This document shows positions 1 through 8,279 of a stretch of 64,000 nucleotides of DNA, piece by piece. This stretch comes from Pseudanabaena frigida (GTDB taxonomy: Bacteria > Cyanobacteriota > Cyanobacteriia > Pseudanabaenales > Pseudanabaenaceae). Below the pieces are notes generated by a model, which worked only from the letters and a program-made list of their open reading frames with translations, ran no database searches and was not told where the DNA came from. Made by a program: the position numbers and the translations under genes. Location of the stretch: the NCBI GenBank assembly GCA_003242085.1, contig QBML01000001.1, forward strand, positions 62,001-126,000, in the 5' to 3' direction. Numbering within the stretch: the stretch's first letter is position 1; every line of letters begins with the position of its first letter.

Positions 1-1026
1 CAGTCAGAAGCAACTTCGAAGTATTTGGCTCATGCAGAGCAAACACGCCTTGCTTGGGAGCAGGGAAGACAAGCGATCGCTGAGAATGCACTAGCATCAA
101 GGCAAGAAGAAATAAAAGATCGTGCCGAACAAATGTCGCAGTATTTGCAAGATATCAATGTTGCTCGTACCGAACAGGCATTAGAAGATAACGATCGACG
201 CGCTCAAGATGTTAGAACTCGTACTTTTAAAACGCGATCGCAGTTAAAGCACATCCATAAAGCGAGGATCAGGTCAGGGGAAGCCAATCGCTTACAGCGG
301 CAGAGCCTAGTTCAAGAAAGAGCTGCTCTTACACAGATGCAAATAGAAGATCTCGCGAAAACCCGTCTTGCTAATGAAACTCTTGCCGCGCAAGAAAGAG
401 CACAAGAGGTGCAGATCAGATCTGCTGCAACTGCAGAACAAATTCAAGCAATTTCCGAGCAACGCCTCGCTCAGGCAGAGCAGGATGCATCAACTAGAGC
501 TCAAGAATTTAGCGATCGCGCTGTAAATGTTAAAGACTCTCTAGCGCAGATTAACGCTAATCGTTTGGCTGAGAGTGAAGCACAATCACTCAAGCTGAAA
601 GATTTTCGCGCTAATTTAAGTGCCTCGGTTTGGGCAGGCTCGCGCTCTGTAGTGGCAACTCAGGCTACTACTACACCAGCTAAGCCGATTGTTAAGACCA
701 CTGCTGATAGCTCTAGCAGCTCTAATAGATCCAAAAAGAAGAGTGCTAAGTCTGAAACTGTTGCCTTACAAACTACAGAACCAGTTATCTCCAAACCAGT
801 TGAGCCAAAGGAAGTTCTTAAAGAAACTCCTAAGGCTACTGGCAAAATCGAACAATTTGTTGTTGACTATGTTGCCCAGTTATCTACAAACTCTAGCTTG
901 TTAGAAGTTGTCAACGATCGCGATACCGTGAGAGATTTACTCGCGCAAGGCGCAAATACTCTTAAAGTCGATCCTTCTGATATCCTTAATACCCTGCTGC
1001 AAATGGCAGAAGGCTCAACAACATGA
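1..1026 (+). CDS. gvpC: Gas vesicle protein GvpC, 5'-truncated by the window edge
   Basis: GvpC binds the outside of the gas vesicle shell and stiffens it against pressure. The reading frame is open from base 1 (341 codons visible), so the true start lies upstream and the TTG at 25 should not be taken as the start. About residues 1-205 are highly charged, helical and rich in Gln, Ala, Arg and Glu, with degenerate repeats of the GvpC type (recurring 'R.A.E...L..I...R' patterns). A Ser/Thr/Lys/Pro-rich linker follows, then a C-terminal segment of about 60 residues rich in hydrophobic positions. Typical GvpC is roughly 150-200 residues, so this one is unusually long. The stop overlaps the gvpN start (ATGA, 1023-1026), which indicates translational coupling. 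Repeat composition and the neighbours make the family call firm; the role of the tail is unknown. Confidence 0.85.
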   Translation, partial: QSEATSKYLAHAEQTRLAWEQGRQAIAENALASRQEEIKDRAEQMSQYLQDINVARTEQALEDNDRRAQDVRTRTFKTRSQLKHIHKARIRSGEANRLQRQSLVQERAALTQMQIEDLAKTRLANETLAAQERAQEVQIRSAATAEQIQAISEQRLAQAEQDASTRAQEFSDRAVNVKDSLAQINANRLAESEAQSLKLKDFRANLSASVWAGSRSVVATQATTTPAKPIVKTTADSSSSSNRSKKKSAKSETVALQTTEPVISKPVEPKEVLKETPKATGKIEQFVVDYVAQLSTNSSLLEVVNDRDTVRDLLAQGANTLKVDPSDILNTLLQMAEGSTT

Positions 1027-1904
1027 CCACAGTTCTCCATGCCAATGCACGTCAGTTTATTAGTACTGACTTTACCAAACAAATAGTCCGCCGAGCATTA
1101 CGATACCTACAGTCAGGTTTTGCAATTCATTTGCGCGGACCTGCTGGTACTGGAAAAACGACATTGGCAATGCATCTTGCTGGCTTAGTTGGCAGACCGA
1201 TGGTTTTAATCTATGGAGATGAAGATCTGCGATCGTCTCAACTGATTGGATCTAATTCAGGCTATACCCGTAAAAAAGTTGTTGATAACTATATCCACTC
1301 AGTTTTAAAAGTTGAAGATGACCTGCGCCAAAGTTGGACAGATTCGCGCTTAACTCTAGCGGCGAAGGAAGGCTTCACATTAATTTATGACGAGTTCAAC
1401 CGATCGCGCCCTGAAGTTAATAATGTCTTGCTCAGCGCTCTTGAAGAAAAGCTGATTGTTCTACCTCCTGACAGTTCGCAATCAGAGTATGTGCGCGTGC
1501 ATCCGATGTTTCGGGCGATTTTTACATCTAATCCTGAAGAGTATGCAGGTGTACATCCTACACAGGATGCACTGCTCGATCGGATGATTACGATTAATAT
1601 CGGTGAAGCGGATGTAGAGACCGAGAAGCAAATCTTGGTAAATAGAGTTGGTTTAGATCGCACGGAGGCTTTGAAATTAATCAATTTAATTCGTGGTTTT
1701 CGCCGTCAAGTACAATGCAGTAAAGCTTCGAGCTTACGAGCTTGTTTGCTGATTGGCAAAATTTGTCACGAGCATGAGATTGCTGTATCTGGGAAAAATG
1801 AGGATTTTCGAGATCTCTGTTTTGATGTGCTGATTTCTCGTTATGGTAATGGTGAGCCTGAGTCGGAACTCGGACTTGCTAAATTATTGGATCAAATACC
1901 TTAA
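1023..1904 (+). CDS. gvpN: Gas vesicle protein GvpN, MoxR-like AAA+ ATPase
   Basis: GvpN is an AAA+ ATPase of the MoxR/NorQ type needed for efficient gas vesicle assembly or enlargement. The 293-residue product shows a Walker A motif GPAGTGKT at residues 39-46, a Walker B-like stretch LIYDEFNRS near residue 120, and a sensor-1-like FTSNP segment about 45 residues later. The start overlaps the gvpC stop (ATGA) and the stop overlaps the gvpJ start (TAATG), so the three genes form one translationally coupled operon. The order C-N-J matches cyanobacterial gas vesicle clusters. Confidence 0.95.
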   Translation: MTTVLHANARQFISTDFTKQIVRRALRYLQSGFAIHLRGPAGTGKTTLAMHLAGLVGRPMVLIYGDEDLRSSQLIGSNSGYTRKKVVDNYIHSVLKVEDDLRQSWTDSRLTLAAKEGFTLIYDEFNRSRPEVNNVLLSALEEKLIVLPPDSSQSEYVRVHPMFRAIFTSNPEEYAGVHPTQDALLDRMITINIGEADVETEKQILVNRVGLDRTEALKLINLIRGFRRQVQCSKASSLRACLLIGKICHEHEIAVSGKNEDFRDLCFDVLISRYGNGEPESELGLAKLLDQIP

Positions 1905-2215
1905 TGTCTCAAGCGATTAAATCTAGCACCAATGGTTCTTCCCTTGCTGATATTCTGGAACGAGTATTAGACAAAGGAATTGTTATTGCAGGTGATATTA
2001 CAGTGTCGGTTGGCAGTGTAGAGTTACTAAGTATCAGAATTCGTTTGCTAGTTGCCTCCGTAGATAAAGCTAAAGAAATTGGGATTAACTGGTGGGAATC
2101 CGATCCTTATTTATCCTCTAGAACTCAGGAATTACTGGCTTCTAATCAACAATTATTAGAGCGCGTCAATCTTTTAGAAAGAGAACTAGCTGCAACTAAA
2201 CAGTTAACTGATTAA
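1904..2215 (+). CDS. gvpJ: Gas vesicle protein GvpJ (GvpA family)
   Basis: A minor GvpA-like protein thought to act in gas vesicle nucleation or assembly. Of its 103 residues, about 15-75 follow the GvpA fold signature (LADILERVLDKG, then IAGDITVSVGSVELL). A charged, coiled-coil-prone C-terminus (residues about 75-103) is absent from the structural shell protein GvpA, which favours GvpJ. The start shares its first base with the gvpN stop. A strong terminator follows directly, so the operon ends here and gvpK, F/L, G, V and W must lie elsewhere if present. Confidence 0.88.
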   Translation: MSQAIKSSTNGSSLADILERVLDKGIVIAGDITVSVGSVELLSIRIRLLVASVDKAKEIGINWWESDPYLSSRTQELLASNQQLLERVNLLERELAATKQLTD

Positions 2216-2257
2216 GAAGAGAAGAGTCATAAAAGCGACTCTTCTCTTCTTTTTTTA
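2215..2257 (+). terminator. Intrinsic terminator of the gvp operon
   Basis: A perfect 14-bp stem (2215-2228 with 2237-2250) with an 8-nt loop, followed by seven T. It starts at the last base of the gvpJ stop codon and separates the operon from the convergent MFS gene. Confidence 0.9.
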
Positions 2258-2258
2258 G

Positions 2259-3473
2259 TCAAGATTTTGACTGATGTATAAATGTCTTTAGGCAAATTAT
2301 GGTAGTTACTAGAGCAAATATACTTAGGAATGCTCCATTGATGGCAGTAATTTCTTTTTGAGTTAGCACTAAACTAGCAAAGAGAGCTGTTGCCATACCG
2401 CTTCCTCCAAAAAATAGTCCCGTTCCAAACCCTGCCTGACTGGGAGAAACCATCGCTAATGCAAGGGGAATCGTGTTAGTCAAAACTAAACCCAAGGCAA
2501 TAGAAGCGATCGCACTAACTAGTATCAGATAAATCGCATTTTGACTAATTACTATCATAGTCAGACATCCTGTGATTACTGCTAGTCCAAAACCCATACA
2601 AAAAGCTACTTTTTGTCTACCAAAAAGTGAACGCAAAGGCAATGCTGCTAGACCAGCAATTAGCAAGATTCCTGATTGGAAATATTCGCTAGAAAGATAA
2701 TTAGTTGCCTTAAAAAGGTTATGAGGCAATACATGAAGCAGTAAATTAATTTCAAACCCTGAACCTAGACCTACGATAAAGGGTAATGCATACATAACCA
2801 GCGATTTTGTAGTTGATTTCGCAATTGAGACTTCTGGAGTTGTTGCTGTGTTTAGAAGACGGGGCATTGATGACCATAGCAGAACTGAACCAACTAATAG
2901 AGCGATCGCTCCTAAAATAAAAGTCATTGATGCCCCAATTTGTTTGAGGATCAGTCCTAATATTGGGCTAGTTGCACTAGCGATCGCTAAAACAAGCGCG
3001 AGAACAGCATTAGCTTTTGGCAATTGATTGGTTGGAGCAAATCCTTGGAGTAAGGCGATCGCAGGACCACGAAAGATGATCATGGCAATTACCCAAGCTG
3101 TCATTAGCACAGGCACAATCCAGCGCATTTCCTCTGATAATTGCGTTTCGACTAGCCACGAAACGATCACAAAAATTAGTCCCGCACAAGTCACCCCAAC
3201 GACAATAAGTGGAAATCGACTACCAAATCTACCGAGAATGCGATCGGAAAACCAACCCACAACTGGCTCAACGATCGCCCCAAGCAATCCCTGAAAGATG
3301 CCTAGCCATGCCGCTAACTCGACAAATCCAATCCTTGCCAAAATTTTCGGCTGATAAAATCCATAAGCAATCCAACTGAAAGTAATTGCCGCTAATAATG
3401 ATGCAAGTCCCCAAACCTGTCTCCAAAGAATTTTGTTTGAGGAATTGGTTTGAGCGTTAGTTACAACATTCAT
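2259..3473 (-). CDS. Major facilitator superfamily transporter
   Basis: An inner-membrane secondary transporter of about 404 residues with roughly 12 hydrophobic helices. A loop motif GWFSDRILGRFGSR after helix 2 matches the MFS signature (GxxaDrxGrr). The N-terminal helix pair resembles glycoside-pentoside-hexuronide/PucC-like branches, but the substrate cannot be read from the sequence. The open frame extends upstream to 3521. I prefer the ATG at 3473 because GGAG sits 7 nt before it; the extra 16 residues would be a poor N-terminus. The gene is convergent with the gvp operon. Confidence 0.8.
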   Translation of the reverse strand: MNVVTNAQTNSSNKILWRQVWGLASLLAAITFSWIAYGFYQPKILARIGFVELAAWLGIFQGLLGAIVEPVVGWFSDRILGRFGSRFPLIVVGVTCAGLIFVIVSWLVETQLSEEMRWIVPVLMTAWVIAMIIFRGPAIALLQGFAPTNQLPKANAVLALVLAIASATSPILGLILKQIGASMTFILGAIALLVGSVLLWSSMPRLLNTATTPEVSIAKSTTKSLVMYALPFIVGLGSGFEINLLLHVLPHNLFKATNYLSSEYFQSGILLIAGLAALPLRSLFGRQKVAFCMGFGLAVITGCLTMIVISQNAIYLILVSAIASIALGLVLTNTIPLALAMVSPSQAGFGTGLFFGGSGMATALFASLVLTQKEITAINGAFLSIFALVTTIICLKTFIHQSKS

Positions 3474-3538
3474 TTTGCACTCCAAAGAAAGCCCAATAAC
3501 TTTAAAAAACCTTGCAAGCAAGGCTTTTTAAAAATTAT

Positions 3539-4186
3539 TTATACCTTGATAATCCAAGCATCACGGGTATCTTTGCTGACGAAAGATGCTGGAATCACAT
3601 TCAGATTAACTCCCAAGGATTGGAAAGCTGCACGAATTACAGTTGCATGAGAAGCTTCTGTGGAGCCAATACTCGCACCTGCGGTAACTAGATCGGGATT
3701 TTTTAGCTTGGCTACTTCACGACCATAGGCGATCGCGGCATCTACTTCTAGGGCAAGGGCAAGCTTAGCAATATTCACATCTGAGTCTAGATTACCTTCG
3801 CCTTTTTCAATATAGGGGGTGACGGTTTTGAGATATTCAGTCTTTGAAGCTACAGGCATTCCACCGAGTTGCTTGACGACACCCGTCAATAAGTCACGAT
3901 GGGCTTTGTGGTCGGTTTGGTTGGCTAGGGCGATCGCCAAAACCGCTTTACCGACATTGCTATCAGTGAGTTTGCCTGCGGCAAAGCCATAGGCCCAGAT
4001 TGCTTGATGTTCGTAGAACAAGGCATTGTTGAGAATTTTGATGTCATTTACAACATCTCCCTTTAAGGATTTTGCCATGACCTCAGGTACAACTGCGGCG
4101 CTAGCAATTCCCACTGCTCCAAATAAGCCAGCTTGGAGCAATTGACGGCGCGAAGCTGAACCAGAAGATTTTTCTGCTCTAGACAT
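3539..4186 (-). CDS. Tat-exported ferritin-like domain protein (DUF4439-like)
   Basis: A 215-residue protein with a twin-arginine-type N-terminus (SRRQLLQAG, followed by a hydrophobic stretch ending near residue 38), so probably exported folded. The mature part is an all-helical ferritin-like bundle with E/H-containing helices (LFYEHQAIWAYG near residue 55, ALEVDAAIAYG, TEASHATVIRAAF), as in ferritin-like families such as DUF4439. A metal- or peroxide-related role is inferred from the fold. It is transcribed divergently from the ECF sigma factor gene, with about 200 bp between them, so it could belong to that regulon. Confidence 0.72.
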   Translation of the reverse strand: MSRAEKSSGSASRRQLLQAGLFGAVGIASAAVVPEVMAKSLKGDVVNDIKILNNALFYEHQAIWAYGFAAGKLTDSNVGKAVLAIALANQTDHKAHRDLLTGVVKQLGGMPVASKTEYLKTVTPYIEKGEGNLDSDVNIAKLALALEVDAAIAYGREVAKLKNPDLVTAGASIGSTEASHATVIRAAFQSLGVNLNVIPASFVSKDTRDAWIIKV

Positions 4187-4389
4187 GGTTTTTACCAGAT
4201 AATATATAGTTAAAAATCAGTTAGGGATGCTCAACGAGCATATCTACATAAATCTCTAATTAATTCTTTTCGGCTCATGATTAGCGAGGTAATTTACTAC
4301 TAGTCATTTCTTCCAGAATAGAATTTATTGGAAAGTGTTTGAGATTTTGCTTTCGTTGATTTGAATAGGAATACGAAGAGGGTCTAATC

Positions 4390-4992
4390 TTGGATTCATG
4401 CGATCGCAAATTGATTAAAACTGACAGTGAGATTAGACTTGATGAAGTTTCGCTCATTAGCCGCATCGCCGAACAGGATCAATCGGCTCTTTCAATACTC
4501 TACGATCGCTATGCCAAAGTCATTTATACAATCGCTTATAGAATTCTTAACTCTTCAGAGGAATCCGAAGAGATAGTTCTGGACGTATTTACTCAAGTAT
4601 GGAGAATTGCCAAAAACTATAATTTCCGAAAAGGGAGAGTAGATACATGGCTGTTTATGCTCACCCGCAGTCGAGCCTTAGATCGCCTACGCACCTATGC
4701 AAGATTTAGTAAAGCTATCACGGCTTCTGAAGATGCATTAATGGTTCGTTCCCATACAGATAGCCCTGAGGAAGATGTGCTACTTCAAGAGCGAAGATCT
4801 TATATCAATACTTGTCTCGATGAGCTTCCCAGCGAGCAGCGACTAGTTTTAGAACTTGCTTATTTTAGTGGACTTAGCCATAGTGAAATCGCCGCAAAAA
4901 CTGGTATTTCCCTTGGCACTGTAAAAACTCGCGTCCGCTTAGGTCTAAAAAAATTACGGGAAGCAATCGGCGAAGAATGGTTTAGTTTTTAG
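4390..4992 (+). CDS. ECF RNA polymerase sigma factor
   Basis: An alternative sigma factor of the extracytoplasmic-function group, 200 residues. Region sigma-2 spans about residues 30-100 (ALSILYDRYAKVIYTIAYRIL, then EIVLDVFTQVWR), and sigma-4 covers about 135-190 with a helix-turn-helix (SHSEIAAKTGISLGTVKTRV). The predicted start is TTG at 4390, preceded by GAGGG about 8 nt upstream; no in-frame ATG lies near. A cupin-type anti-sigma gene follows 68 bp downstream. This pairing resembles RpoE-ChrR systems that answer singlet oxygen or peroxides, but the signal here is an inference. Confidence 0.9.
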   Translation: MDSCDRKLIKTDSEIRLDEVSLISRIAEQDQSALSILYDRYAKVIYTIAYRILNSSEESEEIVLDVFTQVWRIAKNYNFRKGRVDTWLFMLTRSRALDRLRTYARFSKAITASEDALMVRSHTDSPEEDVLLQERRSYINTCLDELPSEQRLVLELAYFSGLSHSEIAAKTGISLGTVKTRVRLGLKKLREAIGEEWFSF

Positions 4993-5060
4993 GGAATGTT
5001 AATCACAACTATCGAAGTTTAAATTTAAGAAGCCAAAGCTAAAAAAAGGATCTAAACTGC

Positions 5061-5615
5061 ATGAATCAAGAAGAACTAAATGACCTATTAGCATTGACTG
5101 CCATTGAAGCACTTTCTCCTCAAGAAATTCAGGCAGTCGAAGAAATGGCTGTCGCTTCTCCAGAATTAGAGCGCGAATTAAGATCGCTACGTAATACTAC
5201 TGCGACTATTGCCTATGCTGAGAAACCTCTAGCAGTGCCTAGTGCTCTCAAACAGAGACTATTCGATCGCATTAAACAAGAAACTGAAGTTTTAGAGTTT
5301 ATGGCATTGCGATCGGAAGAACTAAAGTGGAAGCCTCATCCCGTAGATGGTTTAGTTATGGCAATAATTAAAATCGATCGTGCTAAAAGAGAGCTATCTG
5401 CATTAATTTGCGCGGAGAGAACAGTGCTGTATCCATCGCATCGACATGCTACTGGGGAGGAGATTTTTATGCTGAAAGGTGAGCTAATTAATGGCGGCGT
5501 GACTTATAAAGCGGGGGATTATCTCTATTCGGCAGCTAGCTCTGTGCATTCACCATCGGCGATCGCAGGTTGTATGTTCTTTGTAAAAACATCTATAGAT
5601 GATAAATTTCTTTAA
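5061..5615 (+). CDS. Cupin-type (ChrR-like) anti-sigma factor
   Basis: The predicted partner that holds the upstream sigma factor inactive. Its 184 residues split into an N-terminal anti-sigma-like helical part (about 1-75) and a C-terminal cupin domain (about 90-180). The cupin metal ligands are visible as H127, H129, E133 and H163 within SHRHATGEE and SSVHSP. ChrR-type proteins use such a cupin to sense oxidative stress. The N-terminal zinc motif H-x3-C-x2-C of classical ZAS domains is not seen, so sigma binding would not depend on that zinc site. No membrane segment is present, so it is cytoplasmic. Confidence 0.78.
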   Translation: MNQEELNDLLALTAIEALSPQEIQAVEEMAVASPELERELRSLRNTTATIAYAEKPLAVPSALKQRLFDRIKQETEVLEFMALRSEELKWKPHPVDGLVMAIIKIDRAKRELSALICAERTVLYPSHRHATGEEIFMLKGELINGGVTYKAGDYLYSAASSVHSPSAIAGCMFFVKTSIDDKFL

Positions 5616-5623
5616 AAAGAAAA

Positions 5624-6202
5624 CTATTTAAAAATTAGTGTCAGCAAAATAATTGCCGAAACTACAAAAATAAAAACAAAAATAAATTGCCTTAAAAGTC
5701 TTTCAGTAGATGTAAGGGGAATTAATTCTTTTTTGAGTAATTTACATGGAATCCAGATGTTTCCATATGAATAAAATCCAGCATCTCTGACTATAGTGAA
5801 TCCCTTGTTTTTATAAAAATCTATCGATTCAAGGGATGATAAAACAAATAATATCCTTTTTCTTTGCGCTATATAAGCAATCTCTGCTTCTTTTATTAGT
5901 TTTCCACCTATACCTTTGTACCTATAATCTTGATGGACATATATTCCGTATATTCTAGTTAACTTGGAATTATTGGCAAAAGTTATAAATCCAACTATTT
6001 TATTGCTCTGCTCAGCAACTAAAATTGACTCAAAGCGGGGAAACATAGTTTTTCTAGCTTCTGCTTGAGATGTTATAAGAGAGCCAATTTGCTTCTCATT
6101 ATATTTTCTATTATTAAAATCGTTACTTAATAAAGATAAAGTTTGTAACTCAATAATTGTTTCTATTTCTTCAGGTTTAGCTAGACGGATACTAACTTCC
6201 AT
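5624..6202 (-). CDS. GNAT-family N-acetyltransferase with C-terminal membrane anchor
   Basis: A 192-residue protein. Residues 1-150 form a GNAT domain with the acetyl-CoA-binding loop QDYRYKGIGGKLI near residue 95 and a typical strand-turn IDFYKNKGF. After a basic linker, the last 20 residues (from about 171) form a single hydrophobic helix, predicting a tail-anchored cytoplasmic enzyme. The acceptor substrate is unknown. It is convergent with the anti-sigma gene, with only 8 bp between stop codons. Base composition is more AT-rich than that of its neighbours. Confidence 0.75.
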   Translation of the reverse strand: MEVSIRLAKPEEIETIIELQTLSLLSNDFNNRKYNEKQIGSLITSQAEARKTMFPRFESILVAEQSNKIVGFITFANNSKLTRIYGIYVHQDYRYKGIGGKLIKEAEIAYIAQRKRILFVLSSLESIDFYKNKGFTIVRDAGFYSYGNIWIPCKLLKKELIPLTSTERLLRQFIFVFIFVVSAIILLTLIFK

Positions 6203-6332
6203 ATTTATTTAGAACTAAGCGCAAAAAATTATATCGCAGCTTACAATTAAATCAGCTTGTCTAAATAAATTACAGAAGCTTGGCTAAATTTGTTGATTAA
6301 GCGATAGAGCTACGCATCGTTGAGTTCGTAAT

Positions 6333-6971
6333 TTATGTAGACTTGCGTGATTTAATTTGATCATCAATGCGACGTAAAACTCCGTTGATAAAGCGATATC
6401 CGTCCTCACTGCTGTAGCGTTTGGCAAGCTCTACCGCCTCATCGATCGCGACCTTGCTTGCCACACTCATAAACAACATTTCCGCAGTGGCAATTCGCAA
6501 AATATCTTTGTCTACTTGAGCAAGGCGATCGATCTGCCAATTAACCAAAGCGCTACTGATGGTTTCATCAATTTGCGATCGCTTACTATTTACGGTTTTA
6601 AGAATATCGATCGCATAGTTGCGGACTTCGGCGCGTTGTGACAGTACGAGAGTGACGGGGAAATCGAGGGCTGCGCCGATGTGATTAATTGCATTTTTAG
6701 TCAGCTCGATCGCTTCACGCACCATGCCTTCAACAGCTTGGATATCTTGGCGAATGTCACCTGTACGGGTTTCGCTAGCAGATACGCGCTCTTGACCGCG
6801 TTGTAACTCAGCGCTAGCTGTTTGTAATAATTCTTTGGTTTCATCGTGCAGCGATCGCACTACTGCCGTGACAATGTCATCTAAGGTTTTTGTTTCTAGC
6901 TTTTGAGGTTGGCTAGGTAATTGATTGATACTAAACAGTGCGAGTTCGCGGGCGATGTGGCGGGGTTGCAT
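6333..6971 (-). CDS. nusB: Transcription antitermination factor NusB
   Basis: NusB forms part of the NusB-S10 antitermination complex on rRNA operons. The C-terminal half carries the NusB fold with DRLAQVDKDILRIATAEML and VAIDEAVELAKRYSSEDGYRFINGVL motifs. I take the start at 6971 (MQPRHIARELAL), which gives 212 residues and matches the usual start of cyanobacterial NusB. The open frame continues to 7043, but that extension runs into a 35-bp palindrome (7034-7068). Cyanobacterial NusB carries an insertion of about 60 residues between helices, which is visible here. Confidence 0.9.
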   Translation of the reverse strand: MQPRHIARELALFSINQLPSQPQKLETKTLDDIVTAVVRSLHDETKELLQTASAELQRGQERVSASETRTGDIRQDIQAVEGMVREAIELTKNAINHIGAALDFPVTLVLSQRAEVRNYAIDILKTVNSKRSQIDETISSALVNWQIDRLAQVDKDILRIATAEMLFMSVASKVAIDEAVELAKRYSSEDGYRFINGVLRRIDDQIKSRKST

Positions 6972-7033
6972 AGGAGGAGATAAAATTAAGCCAATTGAAC
7001 ATCGTATCATTCTCTTTGCACGATCTTTAATCC

Positions 7034-7068
7034 CAAAGCACAAAACAGCGTGGCTGTTTTGTGCTTTG
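7034..7068. repeat. Perfect intergenic palindrome
   Basis: A 16-bp perfect stem with a 3-nt loop in the divergent region between nusB and the ferredoxin gene. It lies upstream of both starts, so it is not a terminator of either. It resembles the other long hairpins dispersed in this window. Confidence 0.7.
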
Positions 7069-7192
7069 AAAACCCTTACTGGGTTTAGTTTTTAATTCAC
7101 AAAAGTATCGTCACACTTGTGTGAATTGGTATAAATAGGTAGGGTGTAGCACCTTACGCATCACTAAACAACTAACTAAATTTTTAGAAAAA

Positions 7193-7522
7193 ATGACTCA
7201 GACTTTTACAGCCACACTTCACCACCAAGGACAAACCTTTACTGTATCTGTACCCGAAGACCAAGCAATTCTTGATGCCGCAATCGCTGCGGGTTTAGAT
7301 TTGCCATGCTCTTGCTATGCGGGCGTATGCACTACTTGTGCTGCTCAAATTGTGAAGGGGCAAGTCGATCAAAGCCAAGGCATGGGCATCGGTGGCATGG
7401 GTGAAGAGCTAGATGCTAAGGGCTATATCCTTCTATGTGTATCGCATCCTAAGTCCGATGTCGAAATCTACACCGACAAAGAGCAAGACGTTTATGCAAT
7501 TCGGTTTGGACACAGCTCCTAG
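7193..7522 (+). CDS. Plant-type [2Fe-2S] ferredoxin
   Basis: A small soluble electron carrier of 109 residues. The cluster ligands C41, C46 and C49 (CYAGVCTTC) and C82 (YILLCVSHP) match the C-x4-C-x2-C...C pattern of photosynthetic-type ferredoxins. The loop sequence (CYAGVC rather than CRAGAC) and a C-terminal extension of about 10 residues (ending RFGHSS) mark it as one of the minor ferredoxins rather than the main PetF. The exact partner is unknown. It is probably monocistronic. Confidence 0.9.
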   Translation: MTQTFTATLHHQGQTFTVSVPEDQAILDAAIAAGLDLPCSCYAGVCTTCAAQIVKGQVDQSQGMGIGGMGEELDAKGYILLCVSHPKSDVEIYTDKEQDVYAIRFGHSS

Positions 7523-7621
7523 AATTTAAGCAAGCGGGCGCAATGCGCTCGATTGCTTCAGCGAATCGATTAGCAATATTTTGTTTAGCTTGTTCCCGAA
7601 AATTGATGAGGTAATTATCCC

Positions 7622-7852
7622 ATGTCAGTAAATACTCGCGCACAACTCCATCAACAAATTGATAGCTTGCCAGATCACATCATCGAACAAATCGCTAAAT
7701 TTACTCAAATATTAACCACTAAACAAGAAATCTCAGAATATAGTGATTGGGAAAGTGGTCAATGGCAGGAGTTTTCACTTGCCCAGTTTTTTAGTGAAGA
7801 TGACGAAATCGAGTATTTCTTGGAAGATGCTCAGGAAGTCTATAAATCATGA
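7622..7852 (+). CDS. Probable antitoxin of a type II TA pair
   Basis: A 76-residue acidic protein with an N-terminal segment (HQQIDSLPDHIIEQIAKFTQIL) resembling DUF2281-like cyanobacterial antitoxins, and an acidic C-terminus (FFSEDDEIEYFLEDAQEVYKS) suited to bind a toxin. Its stop overlaps the start of the downstream MazF/PemK-like gene (ATGA at 7849-7852). The antitoxin role rests mainly on this coupling. Confidence 0.7.
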   Translation: MSVNTRAQLHQQIDSLPDHIIEQIAKFTQILTTKQEISEYSDWESGQWQEFSLAQFFSEDDEIEYFLEDAQEVYKS

Positions 7853-8190
7853 AATCGGGAGATATTGTTCTAGTTCGGTTTCCTCAAGCTGACTTAAAGG
7901 CAGGAAAGCTCCGACCCGCATTAGTTGTGGCGATCGCGCCTAGTCGTCATTCTGATTTATTGCTTGCTTTAATTTCATCTCGCATACATCAGGCTATTCC
8001 CAATTTTGACGACATCATAGATACATCTGATGTTGACTACCTAGTGACAGGACTAAAAATTACATCTGTAATTCGATTAAGCAGATTGGCAACCGTTGAA
8101 TCATCGGTTATTAGCGCTCATCTTGGAAATATTTCACGGGAAAGATTGAAACGCATCAAAACTAGGTTAATTGATTGGCTGTCCACATAA
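7849..8190 (+). CDS. MazF/PemK-family toxin
   Basis: A predicted mRNA interferase of 113 residues. The N-terminal GDIVLVRFPQAD and KLRPALVVA motifs are diagnostic for the PemK/MazF fold; the following strand LLLALISSRI and the late VIRLSRLATVESS segment also fit. It overlaps the antitoxin stop by 4 bp, forming a two-gene addiction module between the ferredoxin gene and folK. Confidence 0.85.
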   Translation: MKSGDIVLVRFPQADLKAGKLRPALVVAIAPSRHSDLLLALISSRIHQAIPNFDDIIDTSDVDYLVTGLKITSVIRLSRLATVESSVISAHLGNISRERLKRIKTRLIDWLST

Positions 8191-8279
8191 CTTCAAAATA
8201 TCAGCGATCGCTTTGTGATTGTTTGAATTAGTTTTTAATTTGTTAGGTCTGCCACCTAATGCAAGAGATGCACTCAATC

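Noticed and set aside
660-845. Minus-strand hydrophobic ORF within gvpC
   Set aside because: A frame shadow of the Ser/Thr-rich linker; no ribosome-binding site or independent context.
7449-7643. Minus-strand ORF over the ferredoxin 3' end
   Set aside because: It shadows the ferredoxin gene and intergenic DNA, and has no recognisable domain.
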